Positions 49,338-58,144 are shown, counted from the stretch's first letter. The stretch is DNA of 64,000 nt from Oscillospiraceae bacterium (GCA_031261325.1 JAISKH010000077.1:62001-126000); one strand, 5' to 3'. Made by a program: numbers and translations. The notes: generated by a model not told the origin, from the sequence alone.

Positions 49338-51515
49338 GTGAGGGATTTGACGAAATATCCCGCGGAGGACCTGTATATTTCCGACTTGGACGGAACGCTA
49401 TTCGGCAGACGCGGCGAAATGTCCGCATACACGCAGCGCACACTTAAGGACTTAACAGCGCGCGGGCTGAATTTCACGATAGCAACAGCGCGAACGCCCG
49501 TAACCATCGGGAATATGTTTGACGACGTAAAGCTGTCCGCGCCGGCGATACTGATGAACGGCGTGGTTATATACGACGTCGCGAAAAAAGAATATGTTAA
49601 ATCCTATTATATCCCGCGCGTGCTCGCGGGCATGGTCGTGCGCCGCCTGCGCATGTACAGCAAGCGCGGCATGATGTACACCCTGCGAGACGGGCATATG
49701 CAAATCTATTATGAAACAGTTGAGTCCGAGCATCAAAACGAGTTCATACGCGAGCGCGTTTCGCGCTACGGGCAGGAATTTGTCCAGACCGACAGCCTGA
49801 CCACCGCGCCGCTTGAGGACGTTATCTACTTCGTGGTGCCCGGAACGCGCGAGCATTTGCAACCGATTTACAACTCCCTAAGCGGCGTTACCGGCATCAC
49901 GATGCTGTTTTATAAGGAGCTATACGAGAAAGAGGAGCGGTGGCTGCTCGAAATTTTCTCCGGCGAGGGAACAAAGCGCAGCGCCGCGCTGTATATAAAG
50001 GAAAACTACGGCTACAAAACCCTAATCGGCTTCGGCGACAACTACAACGACCTGTCGCTGTTCGAGGCGTGCGACCGCTGTTACGCCGTCGCCAACGCGG
50101 AGGACGCGGTTAAGCAGGCGGCGACCGAGGTTATCGGCGCGAACACCGAGGACGGCGTTGTCGATTGGATACTGCGGCGCGAAAAGTCGGGGCGCGGAGG
50201 CGGTTCGGCGCGCGGGGGTAGTCACGTCAGCGCGGTTGCGATAGTCGCGGCGGTGTGCGTGCTCGCGCTGTTTGGGGTATTCTTCTGGCGATTACTCGCG
50301 GCGCACACGCTGAACGCGCTGCAAAGCTCAGTTATCGCGCTCGCACTCGCGGGCGTCGCGTGGGCGATGCTGCGCGGCGTGCCCGCGATTGAGCAGTACA
50401 CGGGCGTCAGGAAACCGACGGTCATTGCAAAGGACAGTCCGTGGCTCGTATACGCGGGAGTTGCCGCGTGGGTCGCAGCGCTCGTTGTCGTGATGGTCGG
50501 CTCAATATTGGCGCAGAGCGACAAGCCCGTCACCGACGCGATACTCGCCCTCACGGAACGACTGACCTCGGACGCGCACACGGCGCAGATATTCGCCGCC
50601 GCGACTGACGGTTACGCAAAGGGCGCGGTCGGCGCGACGGGCGCCATGCCGCTCATGCCCGTATACCCGATACTGCTCGGACTTGTCGGCAGACTGTTCG
50701 AGTCCGTTGCCGTCGCGGCGTTGACGCTGAACAGCGCGCTGACGTTCCTGCTCGGCGTAATGCTGTACAAGCTCGCGCGGTTGCACACCGACCACGCTGA
50801 CGCGGCGCGCGCCGTTAAGCTCGCGTTGCTGTTCCCGCTGTCTTTCACGCTGCTCGCGCCGGGGGAGGGAACGCTGTTCCTGCTGCTGACGGTGACGCTG
50901 TGCCACGCGCTGGAGAAAAAGCGCGTGTTGCCCGCTTTCGCTTGCGCGTTCCTCGCCGCAATGACGCAGCACCTCGGAATCCTCGTCATCGTGCCGATTA
51001 TTATTGACGACGCAGCCGCGCTGAATCGGGAAAAGGACGCGCGACGAGCGGCTCAACTCGGCGTTACCGCGCTCGCGCCGTTGCTTGCGTTCTCGGTCTA
51101 CATGTTTATCAATACCGTCGTGTACGGCGGCGCGTTTTACTTCGCAACCGCGCTGCTCGACAACCTGCGTAACGCGGGCGGTATCCTGAACTTCACGGGC
51201 TTCAACTCAAATCTGCTCGCGCCCGAGATTGCGGGAATACCCGTCGTCGCGGTGCTGCTCGTTGCGATTGTCGCGCTCACGGCGTATGGCGCAAAGCGGT
51301 TGCCGTCCAAGTACACGACGTTCGCGGCAATGACGCTAATCGCGTCTTTCCTGACCGGAAACATCGCCGTAAGTGCGACACTGGCGGTGTTCCCGTGCGC
51401 AATCGCGGCGGCGGACTTTACGCAGACAACGCGGAATAACCGCATTGTGACGGTCGCGTATGCCGTCGGCTTCGTGTTCCTGCTCGGTGTTTTCGCGGGA
51501 AAGGCTTGGCGCTGA
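49338..51515 (+). CDS. Fusion of a Cof-type HAD phosphatase and a PIG-V-like membrane protein
   Basis: 725 residues. Residues 1-285 are a Cof-type HAD hydrolase: DLDGT (16-20), ATARTP, a C2 cap, and FGDNYNDLSLFE as motif IV. After a Gly/Ser/Arg linker, about residues 298-725 hold some ten hydrophobic spans. ATDGYAK followed by MPLMPVYPILLG, and LLFPLSFTLLAPGEGTLFLLLTV, resemble PIG-V/GT-C mannosyltransferase-like proteins, though the PIG-V catalytic acid is uncertain. A sugar- or lipid-phosphate may be handled at the membrane. The GTG start follows AGAG; a TTG three codons later is possible. I see no frameshift, so the fusion looks genuine. Confidence 0.8.
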   Translation: MRDLTKYPAEDLYISDLDGTLFGRRGEMSAYTQRTLKDLTARGLNFTIATARTPVTIGNMFDDVKLSAPAILMNGVVIYDVAKKEYVKSYYIPRVLAGMVVRRLRMYSKRGMMYTLRDGHMQIYYETVESEHQNEFIRERVSRYGQEFVQTDSLTTAPLEDVIYFVVPGTREHLQPIYNSLSGVTGITMLFYKELYEKEERWLLEIFSGEGTKRSAALYIKENYGYKTLIGFGDNYNDLSLFEACDRCYAVANAEDAVKQAATEVIGANTEDGVVDWILRREKSGRGGGSARGGSHVSAVAIVAAVCVLALFGVFFWRLLAAHTLNALQSSVIALALAGVAWAMLRGVPAIEQYTGVRKPTVIAKDSPWLVYAGVAAWVAALVVVMVGSILAQSDKPVTDAILALTERLTSDAHTAQIFAAATDGYAKGAVGATGAMPLMPVYPILLGLVGRLFESVAVAALTLNSALTFLLGVMLYKLARLHTDHADAARAVKLALLFPLSFTLLAPGEGTLFLLLTVTLCHALEKKRVLPAFACAFLAAMTQHLGILVIVPIIIDDAAALNREKDARRAAQLGVTALAPLLAFSVYMFINTVVYGGAFYFATALLDNLRNAGGILNFTGFNSNLLAPEIAGIPVVAVLLVAIVALTAYGAKRLPSKYTTFAAMTLIASFLTGNIAVSATLAVFPCAIAAADFTQTTRNNRIVTVAYAVGFVFLLGVFAGKAWR

Positions 51516-51534
51516 CAAAACATATGTGTATAAT
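51506..51534 (+). promoter_or_regulatory. Sigma-A promoter of the ECF S-component gene
   Basis: TTGGCG (51506-51511, inside the end of the preceding gene) and a perfect TATAAT (51529-51534) are 17 bases apart. Confidence 0.65.
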
Positions 51535-51576
51535 AGGCTAAGATGAAGCCGAAAGGCAAAATCAGGAGGTGTTACA

Positions 51577-52071
51577 ATGAAAATCTCAACAAAACAGCTC
51601 GCGCAAATCGGCATGTCGGCGGCGATTGTGTTCGTTGTGACGTTTCTGGTGCGCATACCCGTACCGGGCACGCAGGGCGGCTACATAAACTTCGGCGATA
51701 TAGCGATTTACATCTCGGCGTATCTGCTCGGCGGACCCGCGGGAGCGATTGCGGCGGCAATAGGCAGCGGCGCGGCGGACATTGCGGCGGGCGCGCCCGT
51801 ATATGCGGCGGGCACGTTTGTAATTAAAGGCGTTATGGGGCTGCTAGTTGGGCTGCTCGCGGCGAATAAGGGCTTGAGTCGGTTCGCGGCGGCGGCGACG
51901 CTGGCGGGCGCGGGAATGGTTGCGGGTTACGCGCTGTATGAGCTTGCGCTGTTCGGCGGAGCATACGCGCTGACGGCGATACCGATGAATCTCGTGCAAA
52001 TGGTGGGCTGCTCGGTCGTCGCAACGGTGGTATACCCCGTCGCGCGCCGCGTGAAGCTGCACAGGAACTAG
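51577..52071 (+). CDS. ECF transporter S component
   Basis: 164 residues with five to six hydrophobic spans. GGYINFGDIAIYISAYLLGG, followed by AAIGSGAADIAAGAPVYAAG and TFVIKGVMGLLVG, is the signature of the ECF S-component family near the PF07155 and PF12822 groups. It would bind a vitamin or precursor and dock to a shared EcfAAT module encoded elsewhere. The vitamin cannot be named: the leader is too short for a riboswitch. AGGAGG lies just before the ATG. Confidence 0.85.
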   Translation: MKISTKQLAQIGMSAAIVFVVTFLVRIPVPGTQGGYINFGDIAIYISAYLLGGPAGAIAAAIGSGAADIAAGAPVYAAGTFVIKGVMGLLVGLLAANKGLSRFAAAATLAGAGMVAGYALYELALFGGAYALTAIPMNLVQMVGCSVVATVVYPVARRVKLHRN

Positions 52072-52109
52072 AACTCGGTTCGACAATAAATTCAAAAATT
52101 CTTCACTAG

Positions 52110-52133
52110 AAGGCGGGCATTTGCCCGCCTTTT
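52110..52133 (+). terminator. Rho-independent terminator after the ECF S-component gene
   Basis: AAGGCGGGC and GCCCGCCTT form a nine-pair stem around ATTT, followed by TT. Confidence 0.85.
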
Positions 52134-52188
52134 GAATATTATATCAATGTAAGATACGGGTAACAAACATAGAGGAGCAAAAATTAAG

Positions 52189-52584
52189 ATGCTTGATAAC
52201 GAAATTCAAAACGCGCACGCGTGCCCCGTGTTGGGGACGAAATATGCTTTAGTCGGCGTACCGGTTACGATAAAGCCGTTCGCAATTCCGGGACCCATCT
52301 CCGTAGAGTGCTACGGCGAGCCGATTATCACAGACGACGAGCACTGCCACGGCAAGGTCGGGCAGGTCTGCCATTTCACAATAGCGCAGAAAATCAAAAT
52401 TGAGATTCCCGTTGACTTCGGCGCGGCGGTTAAGGTCGGCGAGACATTCGTCGATTGCGACATCTGCGGCGACGGCGGTTGCGGCAATAAACCGAGCTAT
52501 CCCGATAACGGCTCGAAGCCCGGCTATCCCGATAACGGCAGCAAGCCGAATTACCCCGACGGCGGCGGTTCGGGCAAGTACTAG
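52189..52584 (+). CDS. Cysteine-containing hypothetical protein with a Pro/Asp/Gly repeat tail
   Basis: 131 residues, no signal peptide or TM segment. The first ~95 residues hold eight cysteines and a beta-rich core (FTIAQKIKIEIPVDFG, VGETFVDCDICG). The tail has three near-identical units of about 10 residues, of the form YPDNGSKP, ending GGGSGKY. The Cys, Gly and Tyr content resembles spore-coat or exosporium proteins, which would suit a spore former, but I do not recognise the family. AGGAG lies about 12 bases before the ATG. It is flanked by two terminators and so is a single-gene unit. Confidence 0.6.
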   Translation: MLDNEIQNAHACPVLGTKYALVGVPVTIKPFAIPGPISVECYGEPIITDDEHCHGKVGQVCHFTIAQKIKIEIPVDFGAAVKVGETFVDCDICGDGGCGNKPSYPDNGSKPGYPDNGSKPNYPDGGGSGKY

Positions 52585-52610
52585 GCAATAAAACGGTAGA
52601 AATACCCCCA

Positions 52611-52651
52611 CGCGTCGCTCCGACTTCGGTCGGGGCGGCGCGCTTTATTTT
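52611..52651 (+). terminator. Terminator with a UUCG tetraloop
   Basis: CGCGTCGCTCCGAC and GTCGGGGCGGCGCG pair over 14 positions (two wobbles) around TTCG, closed by C-G, followed by CTTTATTTT. Confidence 0.85.
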
Positions 52652-52706
52652 GGCGCGCAAACGCGGCAACGAAAAAATTTCGACGCATACGGAGCGAACT
52701 AAACAG

Positions 52707-52735
52707 TTGCATTATCCAAAGCTATAAGGTATATT
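52707..52735 (+). promoter_or_regulatory. Sigma-A promoter of the E2-like gene
   Basis: TTGCAT (52707-52712) and TATATT (52730-52735) are 17 bases apart. Confidence 0.65.
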
Positions 52736-52767
52736 GTTAACATATTTGTCCGACAGGAGGAGACGTC

Positions 52768-53646
52768 ATGGCAGAGAAAATCAAGCGCCGGTGGAAAGAC
52801 CGAAAAGACGGGCGTTACATCAGGACGCTCGACCCATACCACAAATTCCCGCCGTTCGTAATGAAAACGAAAAACGACGCCTGCAACAACTTCCGCGACA
52901 GTATTGAGGTTACAGAGATTGAGCAATATATTCGCAAGAAACGCGCCGAGGGCTTCCCGGGGCTTGGTATGCTGCATCTTTTCACGGCGGCGTATATCCG
53001 CGTGGCGAGCCGCTATCCCGCGATTAACCGCTTCGTGTCGGGGCAGCGCGTTTACGCGCGGCGTAACATCGAGCTTGTTATGACGATTAAGTCCGCGCTG
53101 ACGCTGGACGCGCCCGAAACCTCCATCAAGGTCGTGTTCGACTTCACGGACACGATTGACGACGTGTACCGCAAGATAAACGCGGAGGTTGAAAAGGTGA
53201 AGAGCACGGAAGCGACGAGCACGGACGACGTTGCCGCGATTCTGTGCAAAATCCCGCGCGTGCCGCTGAAATTCGTGATGTGGCTCATCAACCTGCTCGA
53301 CTACTTCGGCAAGCTGCCGGGGATTATTATGGAGGCAAGCCCGTTCCACGGCTCGCTGATTATCACCGACTTGGGTTCGATAGGTCTGCCGGCGATATAT
53401 CACCATCTGTATAACTTCGGCAATCTGCCGCTGTTCTGCTCGCTCGGCGCGAAACGACGCGTGTATGAGGTGCGGCAGGACGGCTCCGTGGCAGAATGTA
53501 AGTATCTGGACTACACAATCGTAATGGACGAGCGCGTGTGCGACGGGTTCCATTTCTCGCAAATCTACCGCTATCTCAACAGTATATTCCGCAACCCCGC
53601 AATGCTTGACGTTCCGCCGAGCGAGATTGTGCCCGACGTTGAGTAG
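52768..53646 (+). CDS. 2-oxoacid dehydrogenase acyltransferase (E2)-fold protein, probably not a standard acyltransferase
   Basis: 292 residues that match only the catalytic domain of E2/CAT-like acyltransferases: the trimer-forming AYIRVASRYPAINRFVSG region, FDFTDTIDDVYRKIN, SLIITDLGSIG and the end YTIVMDERVCDG. In active E2 enzymes the last motif is DHR-x-x-DG with the catalytic histidine; here that position is Glu (DERVCDG). The lipoyl and E1/E3-binding domains are absent, and no dehydrogenase subunits are near. It is therefore likely to have a different acyl-transfer or a structural role. GGAGGAG precedes the ATG. Confidence 0.75.
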   Translation: MAEKIKRRWKDRKDGRYIRTLDPYHKFPPFVMKTKNDACNNFRDSIEVTEIEQYIRKKRAEGFPGLGMLHLFTAAYIRVASRYPAINRFVSGQRVYARRNIELVMTIKSALTLDAPETSIKVVFDFTDTIDDVYRKINAEVEKVKSTEATSTDDVAAILCKIPRVPLKFVMWLINLLDYFGKLPGIIMEASPFHGSLIITDLGSIGLPAIYHHLYNFGNLPLFCSLGAKRRVYEVRQDGSVAECKYLDYTIVMDERVCDGFHFSQIYRYLNSIFRNPAMLDVPPSEIVPDVE

Positions 53647-53660
53647 CGGCTGCGCTGATT

Positions 53661-53689
53661 AGAATAGTAAACATCGGCGTTTCATAGTA
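53661..53689 (+). promoter_or_regulatory. Candidate forespore (sigma-G-like) promoter of cwlD
   Basis: AGAATA (53661-53666) and CATAGTA (53683-53689), 16 bases apart, resemble the sigma-G/F consensus (TGMATA and CATACTA). The predicted start lies about 24 bases before the cwlD ATG. No comparable sigma-A site is visible. Confidence 0.4.
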
Positions 53690-53719
53690 TATACCATATG
53701 ACGGTTGGGGGTAAAGACT

Positions 53720-54436
53720 ATGAAACGACTGCTCGCAATGCTTCTCGCGCTCACAATGTCCGCCGCGCTAACGCCGTGTGCACGCGCGGGCGAGCTTGCG
53801 GCGCCGCGAACGCTCACGCTCATCATCGACGCGGGTCACGGCGGGGAGGACGGCGGAGCCGTCTCGCCCAACGGACTTGTCGAGAGCGGCGTAAACCTCG
53901 ATATTGCGCTGAGGTTGGAGCGACTAATCGCGCTGTTCGGCGCGCCGTGCGTCATGACGCGAGACAGCGAGGAAATTGCGTACACCGCCGAGACGACGCG
54001 CGCCCGCAAGGTCGAGGACCAAAAACGGCGGCTGAAGCTGATTCGCGACACGGAAAACGCCGTGTTTTTGAGTATTCACCAGAACAAGTACACGAGCGGC
54101 AACCCGTTCGGCGCGCAAGTACTGTACGCGCCCACGCGCGGGAGCGAGGAGCTTGGCAAGGACGTGCAGAACCTCTTGACAGCGACGCTGGAGGACGGCA
54201 ATCGCCGCGCCGCCGCGCGTATTCAAAGCGAGATTTACCTCATGAACAACATAGATTGCCCCGCGGTGCTCGTCGAGTGCGCGTTCCTGTCAAACGCGCG
54301 GGAGGAAGCGCTGCTGCAAACGGAAAGCTACAGACTGAAGCTCGCCGTCATACTGGCGGCGGGTTACTTACACAACAGAGAAATGCTGGAGGATATATAT
54401 TTTGGCGAAAGTGAGAACGGTGTTTTACTGCACTGA
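53720..54436 (+). CDS. cwlD: N-acetylmuramoyl-L-alanine amidase, CwlD-like
   Basis: 238 residues. A signal peptide of about 28 residues precedes the Amidase_3 domain. Zinc and catalytic residues appear in IIDAGHGGEDGG (His, then Glu), FLSIHQNKY (His) and LVECAFLSN (Glu). CwlD removes stem peptides during spore cortex synthesis, making the muramic lactam needed for germination. The ATG at 53720 is favoured because GGGGGT precedes it; a TTG start five codons earlier is possible. It overlaps radA by 35 bases. Confidence 0.85.
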   Translation: MKRLLAMLLALTMSAALTPCARAGELAAPRTLTLIIDAGHGGEDGGAVSPNGLVESGVNLDIALRLERLIALFGAPCVMTRDSEEIAYTAETTRARKVEDQKRRLKLIRDTENAVFLSIHQNKYTSGNPFGAQVLYAPTRGSEELGKDVQNLLTATLEDGNRRAAARIQSEIYLMNNIDCPAVLVECAFLSNAREEALLQTESYRLKLAVILAAGYLHNREMLEDIYFGESENGVLLH

Positions 54437-55781
54437 TTGCGGTAACGAATATCCGAAGTGGCAGGGGCAATGCACCGCCTGCCGCGCTTGGAACACAATA
54501 GTTGAGGCGGAGCCTGTGCCCGAAGAGAAGAAGTCGGGACTGCGCTCCGCGTCCCGTCCGCTCGGCTCAAAGGGCGCGAGCGCGGTGCGCCGACTGCCTG
54601 ACATTGACTCGCGCGAGGAGCCGCGCATACCGACGGGCTTCACGGAGCTTGACCGCGTGCTTGGCGGCGGAGCTGTCAAAGGCTCGCTCGTGCTCGTCGG
54701 CGGCGCGCCGGGAATCGGCAAGTCAACGCTGATGTTGCAGCTGTGTGGCACGGTCGCGGCGGGCGTGAAAGTCCTGTACGTGTCGGGTGAGGAAAGCGAG
54801 CGGCAGATAAAAATGCGCGCCGAGCGGCTGCAAGTGTCGGGCGAGTCGCTGTATTTGCTGACGGAAACGGACATTGCCGACGCGGTTGAGGCGGCGGAAG
54901 CGTTGATGCCCGACATTGTGATTGTGGACTCCGTGCAGACGATGCGCAACGCGGAGCTTTCTGCGGCGGCGGGCAGCGTGACGCAGGTCAAGGACAGCTC
55001 AATGACGCTGTTACAGCTCGCGAAAAACACGGGCGCGGCGGTGTTCCTCGTCAGCCATGTGAATAAAGAGGGCGCGATTGCGGGTCCCAAGGTCTTGGAG
55101 CACATCGTCGATTGTGTCCTGTACTTCGAGGGCGAGAGCCAAACGAGCTACCGCATACTACGCGCGGCGAAGAACCGCTTCGGCTCCACGAACGAAATCG
55201 GCGTGTTCGAGATGGGCGAGGAGGGGCTGGAGGAAATTCCGAACCCGAGTGAGCGGCTGTTATCCGGCAGAGTGCCGGGCGCACCGGGAACGTGCGTCGT
55301 GTGCCTGATTGAGGGCACGCGCCCCGTGCTCGCGGAGATTCAGGCGCTTGTCGCGCCGTCCGCGCTCGCGGTGCCGCGCCGCCACGCGACGGGCGTGGAC
55401 TATAACCGCGCGATGATGCTGCTCGCGGCATTGGAAAAGCGCGGCGGCGTGCGCATATCGGGGTGCGACGCTTACCTGAACGCCGTCGGCGGGCTGACGG
55501 TTGAGGACCCGGGCGCGGACCTCGCAATCGTGCTCGCAACCGCGTCGTGCTTCCGCGACAAGCCGATAGGCGACGACGTGGTTGCCGTCGGCGAGGTGGG
55601 CTTGACGGGCGAACTACGCAGCGTTTCGCGCATGGATATGCGCATTGCGGAAGCCCGCCGCATGGGCATGAAGCGCGTAATCCTACCCGACAGCGCGCGC
55701 AACTCCCTGCAAAAGCATGAGGGCGTGAAGCTGCTGCACGCGAAAACTGTAGGGGAAGCGTTGCGCTTACTGGGAATATGA
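54402..55781 (+). CDS. radA: DNA repair protein RadA/Sms
   Basis: 459 residues. The N-terminal zinc finger has Cys10, Cys13, Cys24 and Cys27 (CTDCG ... CTAC). Walker A is GGAPGIGKST (residues 100-109). The RadA-specific KNRFG motif is at residues 257-261. The C-terminal Lon-like domain ends the protein. RadA helps branch migration in recombination. The start is TTG, with GGAGG nine bases upstream inside cwlD, so the two are co-translated. Confidence 0.96.
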   Translation: MAKVRTVFYCTDCGNEYPKWQGQCTACRAWNTIVEAEPVPEEKKSGLRSASRPLGSKGASAVRRLPDIDSREEPRIPTGFTELDRVLGGGAVKGSLVLVGGAPGIGKSTLMLQLCGTVAAGVKVLYVSGEESERQIKMRAERLQVSGESLYLLTETDIADAVEAAEALMPDIVIVDSVQTMRNAELSAAAGSVTQVKDSSMTLLQLAKNTGAAVFLVSHVNKEGAIAGPKVLEHIVDCVLYFEGESQTSYRILRAAKNRFGSTNEIGVFEMGEEGLEEIPNPSERLLSGRVPGAPGTCVVCLIEGTRPVLAEIQALVAPSALAVPRRHATGVDYNRAMMLLAALEKRGGVRISGCDAYLNAVGGLTVEDPGADLAIVLATASCFRDKPIGDDVVAVGEVGLTGELRSVSRMDMRIAEARRMGMKRVILPDSARNSLQKHEGVKLLHAKTVGEALRLLGI

Positions 55782-55855
55782 CGCAATAAAATTACAAACT
55801 GTAACTTAATGCGCGATTTTAACCCAACTGTTAACTAATTGTAATTCAATTTTAA

Positions 55856-55883
55856 TTGTAGTATCGTTTATTTGCTGTATAAT
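55856..55883 (+). promoter_or_regulatory. Sigma-A promoter of the Tyr/Asp-repeat gene
   Basis: TTGTAG (55856-55861) and a perfect TATAAT (55878-55883) are 16 bases apart. TAATTGTA occurs twice, 17 bases apart (55836-55843 and 55853-55860), the second overlapping the -35. Confidence 0.6.
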
Positions 55884-55923
55884 TATTTCATCATAGAAAT
55901 AAATGTACGAAAGGGAACAAGAT

Positions 55924-58131
55924 ATGTTTTGTCAAAAATGCGGCGCGGAACAAAAAGAGGGCGCGCGCTTCTGCACCAAATGCGGCGCGCAGCTCGGAGC
56001 AGCCGAAGAAACGGTTGCGGCACCGATTGAAGAGACGGCGGCGGAGCCGACAATTGCGCCCCTGAGAGGGCAGCTCCCCGAATCCGAACCCGTCATTGAA
56101 CCCGTTGTCGAGTCGGAACCCATCGCCGAACCCGAATCGGAAGCGGAGCCGATTGTCATCGACGAGGAATCGGAAATAATTTCGGAATACGCGGAAGATT
56201 ATACAATAGAGGAAGCTTCGGAGTTTACGCCCGTGGACGAACCGAGCGACGCTGCTGACGCGGCTCCCGCATACGCCGCACCCGTCGTCGGCACGGCGAC
56301 CGCGGAACGCGAGGAACCGCCATTCGTGCCCCAACCGCTAAAAAAACGCCGCGTCTGGCCGTGGTTCACGGCGGCGGGCGTACTCGTCGCCGCGCTCATC
56401 ACGTGCATAATACTGATACTGCCGCTGCTCGGGAAAGCGAACGACTTGACAAAGGCTTACGGCAAGCTCGCGCCCGTACTGCAAGCGCGGTATGAGGAAT
56501 CGCCGCTCAGTATTTTCAGCGTAATCGCGAACAACGCGAAGGACGGCGCGCTCTCCGTGGACGTCGCCTACAACGACGAATACGGCGACAGCTACAGCGG
56601 CAACGTCACGCTGCTGTCAAAGGGTTCTTACATCGCTAACGGGGACGCATACGGCTTGACGGCGAACATCAATGTTTACGACATGGCAATTGACCTTGAG
56701 GCGTACTTCAACAGAGACCGCGCCGTAATGCGGTCGCAGTTCGTGGACGGCAACTTCTACGGCTTTGATTACGACACGTTCAGCGATGAGATTTGGTCAT
56801 TCGCGGACGCGGTTGGGCTGGACGCGGAGGTCGTTGAGGTTCTGGAGCAATACGTGGATATGCTCGCCAACAGCAACGCGAACGACGTCAGCAACACAAG
56901 CTCCGCGCTCAACGGCGAATTGAGCGACATATTTAAGAGCTTTGTGAAAGCCTGCAAACTCACGGACGAACGCCGCACCATCACCACAAACGGCAACGAC
57001 GTGACGGCGAACGCCATAGTCTACACGATAACCAAGGAAGCGGTCAAGGGTCTGCTCGTTGACCTTGCCGACCTCGCGCGGAACAACTCGGAGTTCCGCG
57101 AGCTGATGACCGCGCAGCTTGAAACGGCGGTCGGCAGCTTCGCGGGTTTCGGTGTCGGCGACGATTATGGTTACGGTTACGATTACGGCTATGATTATGA
57201 CTACGACTACGATTACGGTTATGATTACGGTTATGATTACGATTATGATTACGATTATGACTACGACTACGGTTATGACTACGATTACGATTACGACTAC
57301 GATTATGGCTACGATTATGATTACAACTACGATTCCGATTATGATTACGATTACAACTGGGACGAATATGACTATAGTGATTACAATGACGACTACGACT
57401 GGGGCGACATGTATGACGAGGGCGAGTGGGACGATGACTGGTACGACTACACATCGTACTTTGTCGCCGACTCGTTGAGCTACGCGCAACCGTCAATCTT
57501 ACCTCCGAGTTATTACGCGAAGCAGCAGTACGACGCGTTCCTGAGCGCGCTTGACGTGATGATTGCCGAGTTCGACAGAGCGTACAAGGGCGAGCTTGAG
57601 CTTGTGCACTACATAGCAAGCGGCGGGCAGCTCATTCGCGTAGCGTACGAGGGGTACATTTCAATCAACGGCGAGCGCGCGGACTTCGACGTGTACCTTG
57701 ACTTCGGCGAGACGGAGCAGAGCGACTGGGTGTTCCACGCGGGCATGACAGCGGATTACGAGGAGCTGTGGGCGGAGGTTCGTTGGGCGCACAACGCACT
57801 CGGCGACAGCGTGCGGGACATACTGTGGTTTGAGGTTAATGACGGCTACGGCACCGAGACAATAAAGCTCTATTCAGATTGGAACAAGTCGTCGGGCGCG
57901 CTCACGCTGGGCGCGGAGGATTATTACGAGACTTATGAAACCGTCGGCAACCTAAAGGTCACGGACGACACGTTCAAGCTGACGCTCGGTAACGGCGAGC
58001 CGCTAATCATCGCCGTGTCAAGCAAGAGCGGCGCGAACATTCCCGACCCCGACTATATCGACCTCTCGCGTTGGACGGACACGCTCGTGCCGAGTCTGGA
58101 AGCGGCAATCGAGCGGCTGATGGGATTCTAA
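55924..58131 (+). CDS. Zinc-ribbon membrane protein with a long Tyr-Asp repeat
   Basis: 735 residues. Residues 1-25 are a zinc ribbon (Cys3, Cys6, Cys17, Cys20). A Glu/Pro-rich linker follows, then a TM helix near residues 144-168. The outside part starts with a beta-rich domain. Residues 414-512 are almost entirely Tyr and Asp with some Gly (YDYGYDYDY and so on). Another folded region (residues 520-735) follows and ends in an amphipathic helix. This zinc-ribbon-TM-extracellular layout is common among Clostridia hypothetical proteins, but the YD stretch is unusual. The ATG at 55924 is chosen because AAAGGGAA lies upstream and the ribbon starts directly after it. Confidence 0.75.
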   Translation: MFCQKCGAEQKEGARFCTKCGAQLGAAEETVAAPIEETAAEPTIAPLRGQLPESEPVIEPVVESEPIAEPESEAEPIVIDEESEIISEYAEDYTIEEASEFTPVDEPSDAADAAPAYAAPVVGTATAEREEPPFVPQPLKKRRVWPWFTAAGVLVAALITCIILILPLLGKANDLTKAYGKLAPVLQARYEESPLSIFSVIANNAKDGALSVDVAYNDEYGDSYSGNVTLLSKGSYIANGDAYGLTANINVYDMAIDLEAYFNRDRAVMRSQFVDGNFYGFDYDTFSDEIWSFADAVGLDAEVVEVLEQYVDMLANSNANDVSNTSSALNGELSDIFKSFVKACKLTDERRTITTNGNDVTANAIVYTITKEAVKGLLVDLADLARNNSEFRELMTAQLETAVGSFAGFGVGDDYGYGYDYGYDYDYDYDYGYDYGYDYDYDYDYDYDYGYDYDYDYDYDYGYDYDYNYDSDYDYDYNWDEYDYSDYNDDYDWGDMYDEGEWDDDWYDYTSYFVADSLSYAQPSILPPSYYAKQQYDAFLSALDVMIAEFDRAYKGELELVHYIASGGQLIRVAYEGYISINGERADFDVYLDFGETEQSDWVFHAGMTADYEELWAEVRWAHNALGDSVRDILWFEVNDGYGTETIKLYSDWNKSSGALTLGAEDYYETYETVGNLKVTDDTFKLTLGNGEPLIIAVSSKSGANIPDPDYIDLSRWTDTLVPSLEAAIERLMGF
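57163..57455 (+). repeat. GATTAC/GATTAT hexamer-like array coding for Tyr-Asp
   Basis: The stretch is built of GATTAT, GATTAC, GACTAC and GGTTAC units in one frame. Because the unit is six bases, slippage would change length by two residues without frameshift. Confidence 0.85.
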
Positions 58132-58144
58132 ACGAAAAAAGCCA

